Program-made: the position numbers and the translations under genes | Notes under the pieces: model-generated | The model's database searches: none | What the model saw: only the letters and a program-made list of their open reading frames with translations | What the model was told of the DNA's origin: nothing | Source of the DNA: Ypsolopha sequella | Lineage: Eukaryota; Arthropoda; Insecta; Lepidoptera; Ypsolophidae | Reading direction: 5' to 3' | NCBI GenBank assembly: GCA_934047225.1 | Contig: OW204005.1 | Location: forward strand, 24,064,396-24,128,395 | DNA length: 64,000 nt | In this document: positions 31,305 through 42,141 of the stretch, in pieces | Position numbering within the stretch: position 1 is the first letter of the stretch | Layout of the letters: the number at the start of each line of letters is the position of its first letter

Positions 31305-33215
31305 TATTTATCATCATCAGATTACAAATATTGTTTTTCCGAAGTCTTATTTTCGTCGTCTGCAGTTCAGGCTTCCTATTTGTGAACAATTTTAACCTCT
31401 GTGACAACGCAATAAGAACTGCCAATAGGTAGCCTGTCATGGTAGACATCAACATATTTTGTCCTTACATTAACATATTTTTCAATGCATGTGCTCGTAA
31501 AGGCCCACTTTTTATGCATCAAAACCGAACAAAAAGTCGATTATTTTGCCCTAGGGCTTTATTATTATTATTTTTTTTTATTTATTTATAATGGTTGGCT
31601 AACCTGCAGCCTTTCCTGTGTACCATAGATGTTATACTTTTTTTTCCACTGTTTAACGGCTCTGGATACAGTCCTTTTGAGCCAATTATAATTTAAAGTT
31701 CACAAGATTATATTTATTTTCATTTCCTCACACTATGCATTGAAAAACGTAGCTACGCTCGTGTTTTAAATCGTCCTCGTAATTTATTCCTTTTCGCCCT
31801 AGTAGCATAAACTACTATTGTGTTGTATTTTAGTACTATCTATTCCCCACCTATATGCCAAACTCTGCCTGTTCTCTAGCGGAGCCATATTTTAGAAAAT
31901 ATATTTTCGTTATACCTGAAGTCCACATAAATGTTGCTTCTTAATCGTTGTCACTTACCTGAAACAAATGAAAATAAGTCAGTTAAGAAAAAAAAAACAT
32001 TGTTTCCAACACCGAAAGCGTATGCCGATAAGATAATGATGATAATAATGAGATAAGATCAAAAGTTTTGCACGTTAACTGTAATAACATTTAGTGCAAC
32101 TGTAACATGTTGGGAGACACGAGTTTGTACGTTTTGTAATAGACTGCACGAGTGTCCTAATGTCTAATTAGAATCGTCCCGTTTATCTACGACAATAAAA
32201 AAAAGTCTTTGCGTGACATTACTTGTAATATTTTCAATTATTAAATTCACGAAAAATTAAAATAAGAACACTCGTCATGATATTGTCAAGTTATGATACA
32301 GTGTTGCTAACTAAGATAAATCAGAAGCTAAGACGAGAAATAGGACGGGGCTTAAGAAATAACGTCATCAGATTTGATTATGATGGAATTCTCTGATAAT
32401 ATACTATAAATAATACAGGTGGATAAGATATTTTTATATAGTTTTATTGGGCACACTCTGACCTCTTCCAATGAGCGTTTTTCCTTTTGTCAAATTTAGT
32501 GTTGATTATGATTCCTAGATGGCACTGTCGTATTCTTCAGCAACAGAATCAAAGACAAAATTTGCGAACAAACGAAAAACCACTTTGATTGCTACGAAAC
32601 ATATTTTGTCTATGGTGACATGGACAGTGACATCTGGAGGAAAGATAAGAACTAAGAAAAAAAAAACAACGAGTAAAATGCTCATACTGCGCGAATGCCA
32701 GATTGACAAATGTGTTGCCAGCTGTCTTACGATAAATATTCCTACTTGACTATGATTATTTAAGATAACAAAATACATGTAATAAAAATCTGTAATAGCT
32801 AACAATTAGTTCTCTGGCAGTGTATATATTAGGCCAATCACAGCGCAGAATTGCGGTGTCATAATGTAATATTATAATATCGGAGAAACAATGTAGGTAC
32901 AAAACTGCTTTTGATGTTGTAATTATGTTATTTTATGGAAGTAGCTAAACATTATCAGTGAGCAGTCTTCCCATCCCGTGATCACGACGGATGGAACTTT
33001 GCCGAAAGTTCGAAATAATATAAAAAGTTTGGTGAAACCTACACTTCTAATAATTTTAATAGAATATTGTTATTCTTTTGACCAGAACTAAGATCTACCG
33101 TGTGTTATTTTAAATTACAACAAAATTATCTACTGATCACACCGAACAACATTTCTAGCGGAAATGAAAAAATATTTTGACGTTTCGTTAATAATATATT
33201 TTATGCCAATTTTTT
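31305..33215. other. No gene recognised
   Basis: About 1.9 kb of AT-rich DNA. Overlapping frames at 32515-32805 (-) and 32519-32749 (+) shadow each other and have no motif. I found no repeat partner in the window. Confidence 0.4.
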
Positions 33216-33818
33216 AGGGTTCCGTAGTCAACAACAATAATTTTTTCAAAAATTTTGAAAAATATTTTTTTTAGTGTTTCTCCCCTACACGTAAAGTGGG
33301 GAAGATTTTTTTTTCTCGTCTATCCCCTAGTGTGGGGTGTCGCTGGATAGGTTATTTAAAAATATTGGGAATGTGAGAAGACCATTTTTCGATCCAGGGT
33401 TTTGTTTGTGAAATATTAAGCTTAAAAGTATTAATTTTTGTTAGACTCAAGTGTCCTCCCCCCTCCTGCCAGCGAAACAGCTGTATTTGGAGACGTGAAA
33501 AAAATCACGGCAGTAGTATACATAACGAAATTAAAAGGGAAACTATCACAGATAAGTAAGTAGGCTTTACAAGATAACGAGTACAGATCGTGCCAAACTT
33601 TTAGTCCCCTCTAAACACGGGGCGATTCGCATCAGCAGGAACAAAATGTATGGGCCGTTCTTGCGAAGAGCATCTTCTAAACGTACTAGAAGTTTGGTGC
33701 GATCTGTATTCGTCGACAAACTTATAAAATGTACTTGGAGAAGAAGTCCGCATATTGTGTAGGGCAACTACGGAACCCTACACTTAAGTGTCCCAACACG
33801 CACTTGGCCGGTTTTTTA
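33216..33818 (-). repeat. GGTTCCG-family dispersed repeat, copy 2
   Basis: Reverse orientation: begins TTAGGGTTCCGTAGTCAACA, passes through CCCCTACACGTAAAGTGGGG and CGAGTACAGATCGTGCCAAA, and ends ACGCACTTGGCCGG. It is shorter at its 3' end than 35137-35787 because the CAGACAGA block is missing. Confidence 0.75.
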
Positions 33819-34889
33819 TCGTGGTTGTGTTCATTTGGTATTGTTGTTCGGTCTGATTATCTTGTTTCATATAAAGTAATACTCGTAAAATATAATGTTA
33901 CCATTCGGATTTTCTTTATAAATATTGATATATATAGTGGTTTTTTGTAAATTATACACATTAATTAATATAATCAAGATATATTTCGAGTCCTTATTGG
34001 TGCCGAGTCCAAAAGGACTCGAAATAGATCTTGCTTTGAGCCTAGAGCATGACCAACTCCAGTCTATTTAGGATTCGTTTGAAGAAATTCGGACTCTCCC
34101 TGTATTGAAAAAAAATGTATTTGGTTCATTAATCTTTTCTCTAGGGATCTTACGTATAAACAATGTACTAAGATTTATAATTGTGTCAAAAAAAACATGT
34201 TTTGCACCCTCTTTTTTTTTTGGTTTTCAAACGTTCGCTTCAAGAATGCGGTTAAGAGATCAACTTGATTTTTTTTTCATAAAATGGGTAATAGAAATAT
34301 AAATGTATATCACCTAAATTCAATATCTTTTCCCTACAAAATATTTCAGTATTAGCTAAAAACACACCAATTTGTTGTTTCGCTGCGTGATCACTAGTAT
34401 TACGCGTCCAAGACAAAGAGGCCAAAGAGCCAACATATAATCGCCTCTATGAAAAGCAAATAAAGTCTTTGCCATTACACTTAATGTGCTGACTGGTAAT
34501 AAAAAAAGTTGCTAGATTATGCCATCTTCTTAATATCTATAATTTACAAAAAACCACTATATGTTTCATATAAAGATCGCTTATCATTTACTAACGGTTT
34601 ATATTTTTTAAGTCAACAAGTTCTTGATAAACTTTCAACAGAAAACCTTAAATTATCAAGTAAAAGTAGGTACTATTATTTATTCTGTTTGTTTTTAGCA
34701 GCGTTTTAGAAAAATTACAGTTTTTATCAGAGAAGCAGCCGTTATTAAAAGAGGTACCCTTTTTTGAGTTGTGACCAGCCTGTGACAGATGAGTCCAATT
34801 TGTAAATACCACATAAATTAATGTGCCGACCCAACGCATAAACTACCTACGACCGCATCGAGGACTATGATGGTCAACGTTTATTATAC
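33819..34889. other. No gene seen; one short hairpin at 33984-34029
   Basis: TTTCGAGTCCTT pairs with AAGGACTCGAAA across a 19-nt loop. Short frames at 34105-34302 and 34509-34709 have no recognisable motif. Confidence 0.45.
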
Positions 34890-34891
34890 AA

Positions 34892-35060
34892 CTAGCTTTT
34901 GCACGCAACTTCGCTCGCATAGTAGTTTCTTCCAATCTATGTATCTTTTATTTGCGCGTTAGATAAAAACTACCCCTGGGGATCTAAAACGGCTGACTTG
35001 GGTGAATCATAAAATTATTTGAAAGTAGGATGTAGTCAGAGATTTTTCACGCGTGTCAAA
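34892..35060 (-). mobile_element. Helitron-like 3' end fragment
   Basis: The minus-strand end with CTAG (34892-34895) is preceded by GCGAGCGAAGTTGCGTGCAAA, a decayed version of the GCGGGCGAAGCCGCGGGCAAA hairpin at 1953-1973. The rest of the element cannot be bounded. Confidence 0.5.
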
Positions 35061-35136
35061 TAATTCGAAAATTGAGGAGGGAAGAAACTAGCGTCAGTGT
35101 AGCGTGGAGCCTCTGGAGATAGATAGATCATTTGAA

Positions 35137-35787
35137 AAAACCGGCCAAGTGCGAGTCGGACTCGCGCACGAAGGGTTCCGCACCATTATCTATAATAATA
35201 CAGATGGCGTCAAACTTCTAGTCCGCTCGGAAGTTGCTCTTCCCAAGAACGGCCCATACATTTTGTTCCTGCTGATACGAATGGCCTTAGAGGGGACTAA
35301 AAGTTTGGCACGATCTGTACTCGTTAACTTGTAAAGCCTACTTAGCTGTGATAGTTTTCCTTTTAATTTCGTTATGTATACTACTGCCGTGATTTTTTTC
35401 ACGTCTCCAAATACGAGCCGTTTCGCCGGCAGGGGGACACTTGACTCTAACAAAAATTAACACTTTTAAGTTTAATATTTCGCAAACGGAACCCTGGATC
35501 GAAAAATGGTCGTCAAGATTTTTAAATTACACCTCACGCTATGGGATAGATGAGAAAAAAAAATCATCCCCACTTTACGTGTAGGGGAGGTACCCAAAAA
35601 AAAAAATGATTTTCAAAATTTTACTGTACCACTTTGTTGGCGTAATAAATATGTATAATCATGCCAAATTACAGCTTTCTAGTACTAATAGTCTCTAAGC
35701 TAAGCCGCGGACAGACAGACAGACAGACAGACAGACGGACATGGCGAAACTATAAGGGTTCCTTGTTGTTGACTACGGAACCCTAAG
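35137..35787 (+). repeat. GGTTCCG-family dispersed repeat, copy 3 (most complete)
   Basis: Starts CCGGCCAAGTGCGAGTCGGA, CTCGCGCACGAAGGGTTCCG; ends GACAGACGGACATGGCGAAA, CTATAAGGGTTCCTTG, GACTACGGAACCCTAAG. Both ends of the family are present, so this is the reference copy in the window. Frames over it (35104-35334, 35190-35453) recur in other copies but contain stops in them. Confidence 0.8.
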
Positions 35788-36185
35788 AAGAAGTCAATTC
35801 AATTATAGAAAACTCGCTTCCAGCTAAAGCGAAGGAAAGGTTATTTCCATTAAATTACTTGTTCTTTTGCAAACGCATTATTTTATAGACTCACATTGTT
35901 TGAGAAAAACACTATATTATACAAGTATATCTCGACGGAAACGGATATTGCTTGTCTGTTAAAGAAATATAAATATTTACTTTAATAAAAATGTGAAAAT
36001 ATTCCTCAATGAAATAATTAATACAAAAATAATGCTAAAGAAATAAATATATTAATTATTGTAATATAGGTATATCAGAATCACTTATAACAGGTCAGTT
36101 GTATTTTAATATAATTAAATAATCTATGTCTACCTATATAGGTAATAGTTTTATATAATAAATAATAATTTGAGGAAATACAACA
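35788..36185. other. No gene seen
   Basis: Very AT-rich sequence with no frame above 60 codons. Confidence 0.45.
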
Positions 36186-36410
36186 GGAAATAATAAAGAT
36201 TAAGGTGAAATACATTTAATAAAAAAATACACTTGAATAAAATTAAAAATATAGGAATAAGGAATAAATAATATTATAAATAAATGCAATACATATAATA
36301 AATACATGCCTAACTCCGCCCATTCGATTAGTCATGCTAAGAAGAACGGGCAAGAAACTTAGCAAGATCATTTCTTTTTTTCTTCTCAATATTAGTTACA
36401 ATTAACTAAA
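36186..36410 (-). repeat. Element Z upstream region, reversed fragment
   Basis: ATACATGCCTAACTCCGCCC, ATTCGATTAGTCATGCTAAG, GGGCAAGAAACTTAGCAAGA, TCATTTC is the complement of 48800-48890. The rest (36186-36300) is AT-rich and may be more of the same element. Confidence 0.55.
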
Positions 36411-36538
36411 TGTTACTTAAGCCAATACTTTAGCTAAATAAAGATATAAAAAATACTAAACAGAAAAAAAATGTCATGAAGGCAAACCTTTGTCTACATG
36501 TCCCATATATATTAAGTTGTACTATTATATTAAGTTAA

Positions 36539-36638
36539 TGTACTGTCCGTACATATAATGTACTGTCCATACATATTGTGTACTGTCCGTATATATAATG
36601 TAATGTCTGTACATATAATGTACTGTCCGTATACTACA
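36539..36638. repeat. 20 bp minisatellite, five copies
   Basis: Unit TGTACTGTCCGTACATATAA, with 1-4 substitutions between copies. GTAC-CATAC stretches make each unit partly self-complementary. Confidence 0.9.
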
Positions 36639-36727
36639 TATTTTTACAGACGATGCACAGCCTAAACCGCTTGAATTAAATAGGGAACCCTCTGTGCGAG
36701 AGCGTAATTAAAATTTACTAGTTTGTA

Positions 36728-36925
36728 TTGTCACGACACATACCCTCAAAGGGGTGTCACAGGTTTTTCCGAGTGTGTCCTGTCACTAGAACAGTCTACA
36801 ATATGAACACCCTATTTTCACTGACGATTTTTCGCGTGAATCTATGTTATTTTACTTATCACAAAACCCAAGTTTTCTCGAAATACCCGCCATGTTCGGA
36901 CGTTAATTTGGGTCCGCGCGGATAA
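36728..36925 (-). mobile_element. SINE-like fragment, reversed
   Basis: GTCACGACACATACCCTCAA, TTTCCGAGTGTGTCC, TTCACTGACGATTTTTCGCG follows the block order of the SINE tails at 44468 and 48390. Weakly supported. Confidence 0.35.
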
Positions 36926-37624
36926 CATTGTTTGTTTAAATAAATTAAATTAGAAGTAGAGCACGAGTTGGCCACGTTCAACATATTTGAAATATTTTAA
37001 TGAGGGTACAATGTTGGGTGAACTTGTCATATTTGTATGATAACAAGAGAGAAATAACGAGAGCATGTGTTGAGAATATTTATCTAAATAAATAAGTTAT
37101 TTTCTGTTGTCCTCTTTTGCCATAGGATAGGTTTTTAGGGTTCCGTACCTAAAATGTACAAAAGGAACCTTTATGGTGAGACTCCGTTTTCCGTCCGTCC
37201 GTCCGTGTGTCACAGCCTTTAGTACCGTTAAAAATAAAGACATGAAATTTGGCACAAAAATAGAGTTAATTTGCTCACATATCACGATGTAGAAAAAAAT
37301 ATGAAAAATTTGAAAATATTTTCAAAACAAAAGTGAGAAAAATAAAAATATTAGTATTCCAAAAATACAATATGGGTACAAAATTGTAGATATTAAAAAT
37401 CTGATTGTAAAAATATATACTTTTACTAAATTTACGGGCATTGATTTCGAGAAGTCCTTAAAAACCACAAAAATATGAATAAAATGTCGATTATAGATCA
37501 TAACTGGCCAATTACAGGAAACAAATGGTACTTTAAGAGTACTCTAAATATTATTAGAGTGCATTACAAACTAGAAAAGATCAATCAGAATCAAACCCAA
37601 AGACAAATTTTTTTTTAAAAATTC

Positions 37625-37690
37625 CCCGGGCCAGGATTCGAACCTGCGACCTCTTGTTATCAAGACAAGCGCGCTACCAATTGCTGGTAC
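37625..37690 (-). tRNA. tRNA-like sequence (pseudo-tRNA), minus member of an inverted pair
   Basis: Minus strand CAATTGGTAGCGCGCTTGTC, TTGATAACAAGAGGTCGCAG, GTTCGAATCCTGGCC. The B box GGTTCGAATCC is exact. CTTGT-CTTGATA-ACAAG forms a 5-bp, 7-nt anticodon arm, giving TGA in the anticodon position; an alternative alignment to tRNA-Ile would place GAT, but then the stem does not pair. The A box and acceptor stem are degraded (TACCAGCAATTGG), and Ser-TGA would require a long variable arm, which is absent. Probably a pseudogene or SINE-type head. Confidence 0.5.
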
Positions 37691-37717
37691 CTTAATTGCT
37701 TACCAGGTTTGGTTAGG

Positions 37718-37790
37718 AACCTCGGTGGCGCAATTGGTAGCGCACTTGTCTTGATAACAAGAGGTCGCAGGTTCAAATCCTGGCCGAATC
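37718..37790 (+). tRNA. tRNA-like sequence, plus member of an inverted pair
   Basis: A box TGGCGCAATTGG matches the Pol III consensus; B box GGTTCAAATCC differs by one base. The D arm GCGC-AATTGGTA-GCGC and the anticodon arm CTTGT-CTTGATA-ACAAG are perfect. The T arm pairs at 4 of 5 positions. The acceptor stem (ACCTCGG against CCGAATC) pairs at only about four of seven positions, so a mature tRNA is doubtful although transcription is possible. It is nearly identical to the minus copy over ~55 bp, with two differences noticed. Confidence 0.55.
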
Positions 37791-38244
37791 TAATAATATA
37801 AAAAAATAAGTCAAATAAATAAAAGAAATATTTTATAAAATTACTATATGGGTATCAAATTGTAGGTATTAAAAAGTTGATTGTAAAAATATATAGTTTG
37901 GCTTTATTTAATTGCATCTATTTTGAGAAATCCTTGAAATACCATAAAAAACCCTCCCTTATCTCCAAAACTAGTAGACCGAAACATGGTAATATGTGTT
38001 TACGTAAAGATTACAGGAAAATTAAAGCGGTTGAGAAATTCACAAAAAAAAATGACACAATTAAATCTATCATCCACAATGCGGAACCCTAGGTATGCGA
38101 GTCTGACTCGAACTTGGCCGTTTTTTTATCTAGAAATATTTTTATTTAAGACAGTCTTTAATTGTAATGAAAATTGTGTGTTACAATGTGGACTAATTTT
38201 ACCAATAAATCATTGCGATATAGAAACGCAAAAACGAAGCAGAT

Positions 38245-38345
38245 CTGTATGTGAGGAGCTCTGGACTGGGATTAGATCCCATGGCCTTTCGCTTACCGGG
38301 CAATTTGTTCTACCAACTAAGCTATCCAGATTTCAACTCAAGTCC
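38245..38345 (-). mobile_element. tRNA-like / SINE head
   Basis: Minus strand: TCTGGA-TA-GCTTAGTTGGTAGAAC has a consensus A box (TAGCTTAGTTGG), followed by GCCCGGTAAGCGAAAGG, then TGGGATCTAATCCCA (T-arm-like, degraded B box) and TCCAGA, which pairs perfectly with the first six bases as an acceptor stem. The following GAGCTCCTCACATACAGATC is shared with the hairpin at 46950-47094. An active tRNA is unlikely because position 33 would be C. Confidence 0.5.
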
Positions 38346-38518
38346 AAAATTTTACTGGTGTGGCTTTCCGTTTCAAAATCATTACTTATTAGCATTTTCA
38401 AAAGCATGAAATATAGTAGCAAACCAGCGCCTATATTATGTATATTTGAATCGATAAAAAACTGGTTGCCCTGGTTGCCAACCTTCAAAAACATAGACCC
38501 ACTATCTAATGTCTAAGC

Positions 38519-38824
38519 CAGGGTTTCTCAAAGTGGGGTACACGAACCCCCAGGGGTTCGTGACAAGATTTACGTTATGTCAGCTGACTGGTTAGCTCGC
38601 GCGGGCAACACATAAATTAAGAAAAATTGCTCCGAAAATCGACTTAATTTGCGACAAAAAACAAGCCCACCTATCACATTAACTAATTAACAACATTTCT
38701 TTATGATAGTATTATCTTTTATATTTAAATAAAAATCCTTCTATGGCAAGTTTGTTTTAAAGGGGTTCGCAGTCGAATGGGAATCTTTATAGGGGTACGG
38801 GAGCTATAAGTTTGAGAAACACTG
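38519..38824. mobile_element. hAT-type MITE (306 bp) with perfect 8 bp target duplication
   Basis: GTCTAAGC lies on both sides (38511-38518, 38825-38832). The ends are CAGGGTTTCTCAAAGTGGGG and the inverse CAGTGTTTCTCAAACTTATA, the CAG-start, TTTCTCAAA type known from hAT transposons. ACGAACCCCCAGGGGTTCG is an inner palindrome near the left end. No protein is encoded; an exact duplication suggests fairly recent insertion. Confidence 0.9.
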
Positions 38825-38832
38825 GTCTAAGC

Positions 38833-39237
38833 AAACGAGTACGTTGCACTTGAAGTGACGTCCCAGATCAATCAATACCCACTAAAAGAAATTTACAAAG
38901 TTCAGTTTTTATCTATATTTAAGGTGGTTGGTAACCGTTTCAAAGGTATGTCCAGATACTTGTTACTACTTTAAGTTGAATTCATATAATTAATTATTTA
39001 CTAATTCATGTAAGTCTATCCATTTTTAAATTATTAAGTTGCACTCACGAAGCTTCATTTTCAGTCGTTTCTAAGTTCAGTAGAGCAGTGCACGTTTAAC
39101 CAAGGTCATGTCAGTTGGAGAGTCACTCTTCTCTGCATCATTAGCACATGACCTTACACTTGAGGAGGCTCTGAATAGAGAGGAGAAACCTTGACAGGTG
39201 TGAACTTGGCTGATTTTTACAACAGAAAAATTAAATC
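38833..39237. other. No gene seen
   Basis: Unremarkable sequence without a repeat partner in the window. Confidence 0.4.
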
Positions 39238-39430
39238 ACAGGTCTCCGAGTGTAGACTGTGAAATGCAAGTCACAGTCCATACACGTACACCACATACAC
39301 CCACGTATCACCAACGATTATTGCGTCTCAGCGTCCAGGGTGAGCCTTATCGCCTTACTTCAGGCACAAATTGTACCTACAGTATTACGGACCTTCCGAA
39401 GTTCGCACACTTCAGAATTCAAAGGCAAGG
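39238..39430 (-). mobile_element. SINE body, reversed
   Basis: GTCTCCGAGTGTAGACTGTG, GCAAGTCACAGTCCATACAC, ACCAACGATTATTGCGTCTC, GTGAGCCTTATCGCC, TTCAGGCACAAATTGTACC: the complement of the SINE 3' half in the order seen at 25500-25650. Two overlapping plus frames here are shadows. Confidence 0.65.
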
Positions 39431-40707
39431 TACCATCATTTTTGAATTTTAAAAGTTATTCTTTTGTAAAAAATTACCTCCTGTCTAGATAAAAATACAG
39501 ATACAAATCTTGAAACGGGAACTCGAAATTTTAAATTATCTGTAGATTACGCCTTTTTCCATTACAACCTCTTGCAAAATGTAGCCAAATGAGCTGAAGT
39601 ATTCATACCTACAATATCTACAGTGTTGAGCACAAAAGACACCGCCTTCGTTGTTGTCTAGTGTTCTACTTATTGACCTACTATTTCTACTCGTAAATTT
39701 CAGCAGAAGTGGCCGTTTTGAAGTGCAAGTCAAGGCGTTTCTGTTACTTTCAAGCAAATTTTTGGCGGATAAATAGTTCACATTTTCTGCTCTCGGCAAA
39801 TCCTGTCCTGGCTTATTTTTAAAAACACTAAAGAGGCTTATTGGTTATTCAACCGATTCCGTTAGAGTTTAAGAAGTAATCAATATAATATATTTTACTT
39901 TTATTTGCCTAAATTTACTGCAATGTTAATTTACATTTTCTTCCTTGCAAAGAACTGGTGGATCGACAATTTTGAAAATTGTTGATTTATTACCTATTGC
40001 AAAAATAAACTATTTATGAAGTAATTTAATTTTAACTCTTTCCGAAAAAATACCGGATTTGTAATTTTTTCATTTATTTTATAGTTATATTACACCTTGT
40101 TTTTCGGATCGTATAAAAAAATATAACTCCCAAAAAGATTTTTTTGTAAACAATGGAATAATTCAGACACACCTTATATAAATAAGTTTGCTATATTTAC
40201 GTAGCACAATTAATTGATCTACAGCCGTGGGTGGCATACCTCTAGTTTGTAGCTCCTTAGCACATTTTATTGTCACAATCTCGCACATTTTGCTACGTCG
40301 TAGCTAGTGCTACGATCCCATAATTTTCCTACTCTGTAGACCCGCTACGGCGTAGTCTAAACTCATAATTATACGCATCAGAAGCACGTTACAAAACATT
40401 GCCTTCTAAGCCTTTCTGCTTTTAAAAATGTAAAATAAATCCTTCCTAAGTATATAAGATCTAAAAAAAGTTGCATCTCTAGGCATTATCTCAATAAAAT
40501 AAAGTATTATTTACTCATATAATACTGCTTTGAAACCCTATTAAACTACAATAACGCTGAAATTCGACAAAATATTGTTCGCTATTGTAATAGAGTTTTA
40601 TTATAGACAGCTATTTACAAGATAAGTAAAAATTGCTTAAAGCAATTCACTTGCAATTTAGCAGTAATGGATCGATTACCTCCTCTAATCACTTCTTCAA
40701 CGAAGAC
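39431..40707. other. No gene recognised
   Basis: About 1.3 kb, AT-rich. An 87-codon minus frame (39536-39799) has no motif I can name. No repeat partner found. Confidence 0.4.
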
Positions 40708-40885
40708 AGAGTAGATAGTGAATCTTAGTACAAATACTCAGATTCGAACTCACACATGCACGCCGCCGCCGCCGCGCCGAGATTTGTAGGGAGAGTCTCC
40801 CGAACTTCGCTTAAACGGCGTGTATAGCACGCATCTGTGTGCGTGAGTTTGAATCAGATCGTTTTTCCAAGATTCACTACTCTAT
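40708..40885. mobile_element. Fold-back element (178 bp)
   Basis: AGAGTAGATAGTGAATCTTA pairs with AAGATTCACTACTCTAT, and ATTCGAACTCACACATGCAC pairs with GTGTGCGTGAGTTTGAATC. The centre is GC-rich (GCCGCCGCCGCC). CGGCGTGTATAGCACGC also occurs as CGGCGTGTAGAGCACGC near 55388-55404, so a relative lies there. Confidence 0.7.
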
Positions 40886-41744
40886 GAATATAATTTACTT
40901 TGACAAAGACTTTGCAAGCAGCAGCCACCGCAGCTGCCGGTGTGATCACCGCCAAGTGTGATCACCGATAAGGATGGTTTTACTCTTGTTAAAAACAAGA
41001 AAAGTCTTCGTTAAAGCGTTCGAATTATTGTACGTTGCCTTGCATGTTGTGTTGCCAATAAATCTGTACGCGGCTTTAACCGTAAAATTGTCATTCTTTA
41101 AACAAAAGATTTTGTTTTTAAACAATATAGCAGCAGGCAAGATTGTGGCTCAAATCCACTTTGCAGGTTAACCCTTATAGTTATCATTATTGCTAAAACA
41201 AGAAATCGCAGTTGAGATCGTGACTCGTATCTATTTTATAGATTAGATAGTAGTTTTCTAAAGGCAAGAAACTCATTCATGCGTAATCGGTAAAAAGACA
41301 TAAATTTCCAGGGATCGTTCAAACCTTCATCAGCACAAACCGTGAAGAATTACCGCCGGAAGTCTGAAGCTTTCCGCTTTACACGCGACAGTCAAGTCGG
41401 TATAAGACGTGATAAACGGTGGTTCCGTATTTATTTCTTTTTACTCATCCCGGGAGCTTTTCACATATGATTTATAGCGCGAATTTATTGGATAGAATGT
41501 CGGAGAAAAATGTTTTTACGAGAAATTGTGCATGTCTGAGGTTATTATTCAAGTTCCTTCTAGAGTTTATGATGATTTTCATCTGTGCTACGGAGAGTAA
41601 TTTTTAGATGATTTATTTTCGGTAAAAAATATGTTTAAATAAAAATTATATCTAAATCCATCGCTTATGGAACTCTAAATATTTTTGGAGTGCATTACAA
41701 TACAGAAAAATCCATTAGAAACAAATTCTATAATAAAAATAAAT
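40886..41744. other. No gene recognised
   Basis: Antiparallel frames at 40974-41171 (+) and 40946-41140 (-) overlap and carry no motif. Confidence 0.4.
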
Positions 41745-41749
41745 TTCAA

Positions 41750-42090
41750 ACGAGACTGAAACTCGTCTATTGCGAGCTAACAACAAGCTTGTATCTGTGT
41801 CTAGTGCGAGCTTAAACAAACTCGTATCCCTGTCTACTGCGAGCTAACAACAAATTTGTATCTCTGTATTTTGCGAGCTAACAACAAACTCGTATCTCTG
41901 TCTATTGCGAGCTAAAACAAACTCGTGTCTCTGTCTATTGCGAGCTAACAACAAATTTGTATCTCTGTCTTTTGCGAGCTAAAAACAAACTCGTTTCTCT
42001 GTCTATTGCGAGCTAACAATAAATTCGTATCTTTGTCTTTTGCAAGCTAACAACAAACTCGTATCTCTGTCTAATACAAGCTAACAATAA
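41750..42090. repeat. ~34 bp minisatellite, about ten units
   Basis: Unit TGCGAGCTAACAACAAACTC-GTATCTCTGTCTAT, with internal variants (AAAACAAAC, AATTTG, AAGCTTG). Copies near the right end are more diverged (GCAAGC, ACAAGC). Confidence 0.9.
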
Positions 42091-42141
42091 CTGGAAAAGT
42101 TGCTGCTAAAACATTCCAAGTATTACTTCATTCAAAATAAA

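Larger units (their letters stand above)
37134..38125 (-). repeat. GGTTCCG-family repeat, copy 4, carrying a tRNA-like pair
   Basis: Left end TTTTTAGGGTTCCGTACCTA; right end GCGGAACCCTAGGTATGCGA, GTCTGACTCGAACTTGGCCG, the complement of the family start. Inside, 37370-37480 (ATATGGGTACAAAATTGTAG to GAGAAGTCCTTAAAAACC) is repeated at about 37843-37960. The copies flank 37500-37842, which contains the inverted tRNA-like pair. It seems that a segment was inserted together with a local duplication. Confidence 0.65.

Noticed and set aside
37986..38516. 176-codon frame
   Set aside because: Runs through the end of a GGTTCCG repeat and a tRNA-like sequence; composition is that of AT-rich noncoding DNA and no motif is seen.
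41750..42090. Regular ~34 bp spacing resembling a CRISPR array
   Set aside because: The whole unit repeats with substitutions; there are no unique spacers, no cas genes, and the genome is eukaryotic.
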